A DNA stretch of 64,000 nt from positions 4,526,001 through 4,590,000 of the forward strand of contig NZ_CP063808.1 in NCBI RefSeq assembly GCF_018128905.1. Direction: 5' to 3'. The stretch's first letter is position 1; each line of letters starts with the position of its first letter. Source of the DNA: Streptomyces sp. A2-16 (GTDB taxonomy: Bacteria; Actinomycetota; Actinomycetes; Streptomycetales; Streptomycetaceae). The notes beneath the pieces were generated by a model. The model made no database searches. It was not told where the DNA came from and worked only from the letters and a program-made list of their open reading frames with translations. The translations under genes were made by a program, and so were the position numbers. Positions 61,931 to 64,000 of the stretch are shown one piece after another.

Positions 61931-63883
61931 TCAGCCGGTGTGCACCCGCGGGCGGCGTGCCCGGTCCGGTTCCGCCTCGCGCAGGACCTCGCGGGTGACC
62001 GGGGCCACCTCGCCCTGCCCGAAGAGGAAGAAGCGCAGGAAGTTGGCGAACGGGCCGCCCTCGGTCCACTCGAAGTAGATGTGCGGGGTGCAGCCCGTCT
62101 CGTCGCGGACGTGGAGCAGGAGGGCGGCGAGCGCGTTGGGGACGGACGAGGACTCCAGGGTCAGGACGCGGTAGCGGTCGTGCAGGACCTCGCCGCGGAC
62201 CGTCAGGCTTGCCTCGAACTCGGAGGGGTCGGTGACCGTGACCTCGACGAAGACGAAGTCCTCCTGCTCCGGCATGTCGTTGTCGGCGCGGATCTGCTCG
62301 ATCTTGTCGCGGTACTCGGCCTTGTCGCGCTGGTCGGGCTCGTTGGCGATGAAGCGGATCTTGCGGCTGGCGATGTCCCTGATGAATCGTTCCGCCATGT
62401 CGTCCAGCTCAACGTGCGTGACGCGCAGCTCGAAGGCGCGGGCCAGGCGGGAGAGGAGGGAGACAAGGATGATGCCGGCGATGAAGCAGGCGCCGATCTT
62501 GACGCCGTCGGGGCGTTCGATGACGTTGACGACGGTGACGTAGAGGAAGACCACCGAGATGGCCCCGAAGCCGACGGTCCAGTTCCGCTGGCCGGCCTTG
62601 TGGGCGGCGATGGTCACCGCGACCGCGGCCGAGCTGATGAGGACGAGGACGCCGGTGGCGTAGGCGCCGCCCTGGGCGTCGACGTCGGCGTCGAAGATCC
62701 AGGTGACCAGGAAGCCGATGAGGGTGAAGACGATGACCATGGGGCGGACGGCGCGGGCCCAGTGCGGGGCCATGCCGTAGCGGGGGAGGTAGCGCGGCAT
62801 GAGGTTGAGCAGGCCGGCCATCGCGGAGGCGCCGGCGAACCACAGGATGGCGATGGTGGAGATGTCGTAGAGCGTGCCGAAGGCGCCGCCGAGGTATTCG
62901 TGGGCGAGATAGGCGAGGGCGCGTCCGTTGGCCGGGCCGCCGGACTCGAAGTCCTTCTCCGGGATCAGGAGGGTGGTGATGAAGCTGGTGGCGATCAGGA
63001 AGACGCTCATGATGACCGCGGCGGCCGTCAGGAGCTTTTTGGTGTCCCGGATGCGGCCCTTGGGGCTTTCCTCCGTGTCGCTGTCGTCGCCCTTCACGTG
63101 GGGCATGACCGCGACGCCGGTCTCGAAGCCGGACAGGCCGAGCGCGAGCTTCGGGAAGACGATGAGGGCCACGCCGATCATCACGAAGATGTTGCCGTGT
63201 TCGGCGGTCAGGGCGCTGGACCAGTCGGTGACGACGTGGCCCGCGGTGATGATGTGCCAGAAGCCGACGATCACGACGACGACGTTCAGGGCGAGGTAGA
63301 GGCCCACCAGGACGACCGCGACGCCGATCGCCTCCAGGAAGCCCTTGAGGAACACCGCGCCGAGCAGGGCGACCAGGACGAGGGTGATCAGCATCTGCTG
63401 GTCGTGCAGGGCGCTGTTCAGGTGCGGGTTCTCGACCAGGTGGGTGGAGGCGTCGGCGGCGGAGAGGGTGATGGTGATCAGGAAGTCGGTGGCGGCGAAG
63501 CCCAGCAGGGTCAGGACGAAGAGCTTGCCCTTCCAGAAGGACAGCAGCCGCTCCAGCATCGCGATCGAGCCCTCTCCGTGCGGGCTCTCCTCGGCGACCC
63601 GGCGGTAGACGGGCAGGGCGCCGGCCAGGGTCACGATCACCAGGACGATGGTGGCGATCGGGGAGAGCAGGCCGGCTGCCAGGGCCGCGATGCCCGGCTG
63701 GTAGCCGAGGGTGGAGAAGTAGTCGACACCGGTCAGGCACATCACCCGGTACCACCGCTCGCCCTTGTGTGCGGGCTTCGGTTCGGCGTGGGGGCCCGTG
63801 TGGCCACCCGCCCTGCCCATCTCGGACAGGCCCTGCAGCATCCACGCGCGCAGCCGCTGCGGAGGGCGTTCGGTGGTGACCAT
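61931..63883 (-). CDS. APC-superfamily permease
   Basis: The 650-residue protein has about twelve membrane spans between residues 45 and 480, beginning [20 protein letters not shown]. It has [20 protein letters not shown] and [20 protein letters not shown], then a C-terminal cytoplasmic domain of about 160 residues ([37 protein letters not shown]). APC-family members carry amino acids or, in the KimA and Kup branches, potassium. The long cytoplasmic tail and the adjacent kup gene make a K+-linked role possible, but amino-acid transport remains the default. ATG 63883 has AGGAG nearby upstream. Confidence 0.85.
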   Translation of the reverse strand: MVTTERPPQRLRAWMLQGLSEMGRAGGHTGPHAEPKPAHKGERWYRVMCLTGVDYFSTLGYQPGIAALAAGLLSPIATIVLVIVTLAGALPVYRRVAEESPHGEGSIAMLERLLSFWKGKLFVLTLLGFAATDFLITITLSAADASTHLVENPHLNSALHDQQMLITLVLVALLGAVFLKGFLEAIGVAVVLVGLYLALNVVVVIVGFWHIITAGHVVTDWSSALTAEHGNIFVMIGVALIVFPKLALGLSGFETGVAVMPHVKGDDSDTEESPKGRIRDTKKLLTAAAVIMSVFLIATSFITTLLIPEKDFESGGPANGRALAYLAHEYLGGAFGTLYDISTIAILWFAGASAMAGLLNLMPRYLPRYGMAPHWARAVRPMVIVFTLIGFLVTWIFDADVDAQGGAYATGVLVLISSAAVAVTIAAHKAGQRNWTVGFGAISVVFLYVTVVNVIERPDGVKIGACFIAGIILVSLLSRLARAFELRVTHVELDDMAERFIRDIASRKIRFIANEPDQRDKAEYRDKIEQIRADNDMPEQEDFVFVEVTVTDPSEFEASLTVRGEVLHDRYRVLTLESSSVPNALAALLLHVRDETGCTPHIYFEWTEGGPFANFLRFFLFGQGEVAPVTREVLREAEPDRARRPRVHTG

Positions 63884-64000
63884 CGGAGGGCTCCTGGTGC
63901 GCGGCTCGGTGAGGGGTTCGGGCCATCACACGGACGGCGGCACCAGCGTAAGCAGAGAGTGACGCATGGGCCCACGGGAGCGTGCTCCGAACGCGTCAAG

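Overview
The window is high-GC DNA with frequent GTG starts, ATGA-coupled genes and ECF, TetR and HxlR regulators. Together with its load of actinobacterial insertion sequences this points to a Streptomyces or close relative, probably an accessory or chromosome-arm region. No rRNA, tRNA or CRISPR array was seen.

Layout. (1) 1-3.2 kb: a sugar-acid operon (KDPG aldolase, SMP-30/gluconolactonase-type lactonase, PfkB kinase) ending in an esterase remnant. (2) 3.9-5.4 kb: a carboxymuconolactone-decarboxylase gene coupled to an ECF41-type sigma factor, with a matching ECF41-like promoter in front. (3) 6.4-10.6 kb: a three-gene minus-strand operon (4-TM protein, nucleosidase, one-TM protein) divergent from a Nudix/winged-helix NrtR-type regulator. 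The 4-TM protein ends, and the nucleosidase begins, with the same short Gly/Asn motif. This is the best candidate for a little-described, possibly anti-phage or cell-suicide, signalling system. (4) 10.6-15 kb: a pile-up of transposase remnants with an IS1380 element inside an ISL3 remnant, and an IS5-family element inside a GNAT acetyltransferase gene. (5) 15-34.9 kb: catabolic and oxidoreductase genes (DinB, thioesterase, Old Yellow Enzyme, acyl-CoA synthetase, hydrolases, 3-hydroxyisobutyryl-CoA hydrolase-like protein, quinone reductase, SDR). They are interleaved with TetR/HxlR regulators that have recognisable palindromic operators, and with decayed genes. (6) 35-42.2 kb: a broken integrase, an IS701-like element that appears to carry an acetyltransferase passenger, and a degenerate recombinase/excisionase/integrase cluster. 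(7) 42.3-55.5 kb: two divergent giant secreted-protein genes. One is a frameshifted LamG/repeat protein. The other is an RHS protein with a Hint domain and a variable C-terminal toxin, followed directly by a probable immunity gene. A perfect Crp-like palindrome lies between them. (8) 55.5-58.8 kb: a third IS5 copy inside another IS5-type transposase remnant, a truncated TerD gene and a frameshifted hypothetical gene. (9) 59.3-63.9 kb: a Kup potassium transporter, a small membrane protein and an APC-family permease.

Three IS5 copies of 886 bp (13.7, 25.3 and 55.6 kb) are nearly identical. Each has a 3-bp TNA target duplication and a canonical -1 frameshift heptamer, so they moved recently. Older remnants (IS30, IS982, IS110, ISL3, two DDE_Tnp_4-type) show long exposure to transposition. 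All functional statements come from reading the sequence and from knowledge of the families; no database search was run.
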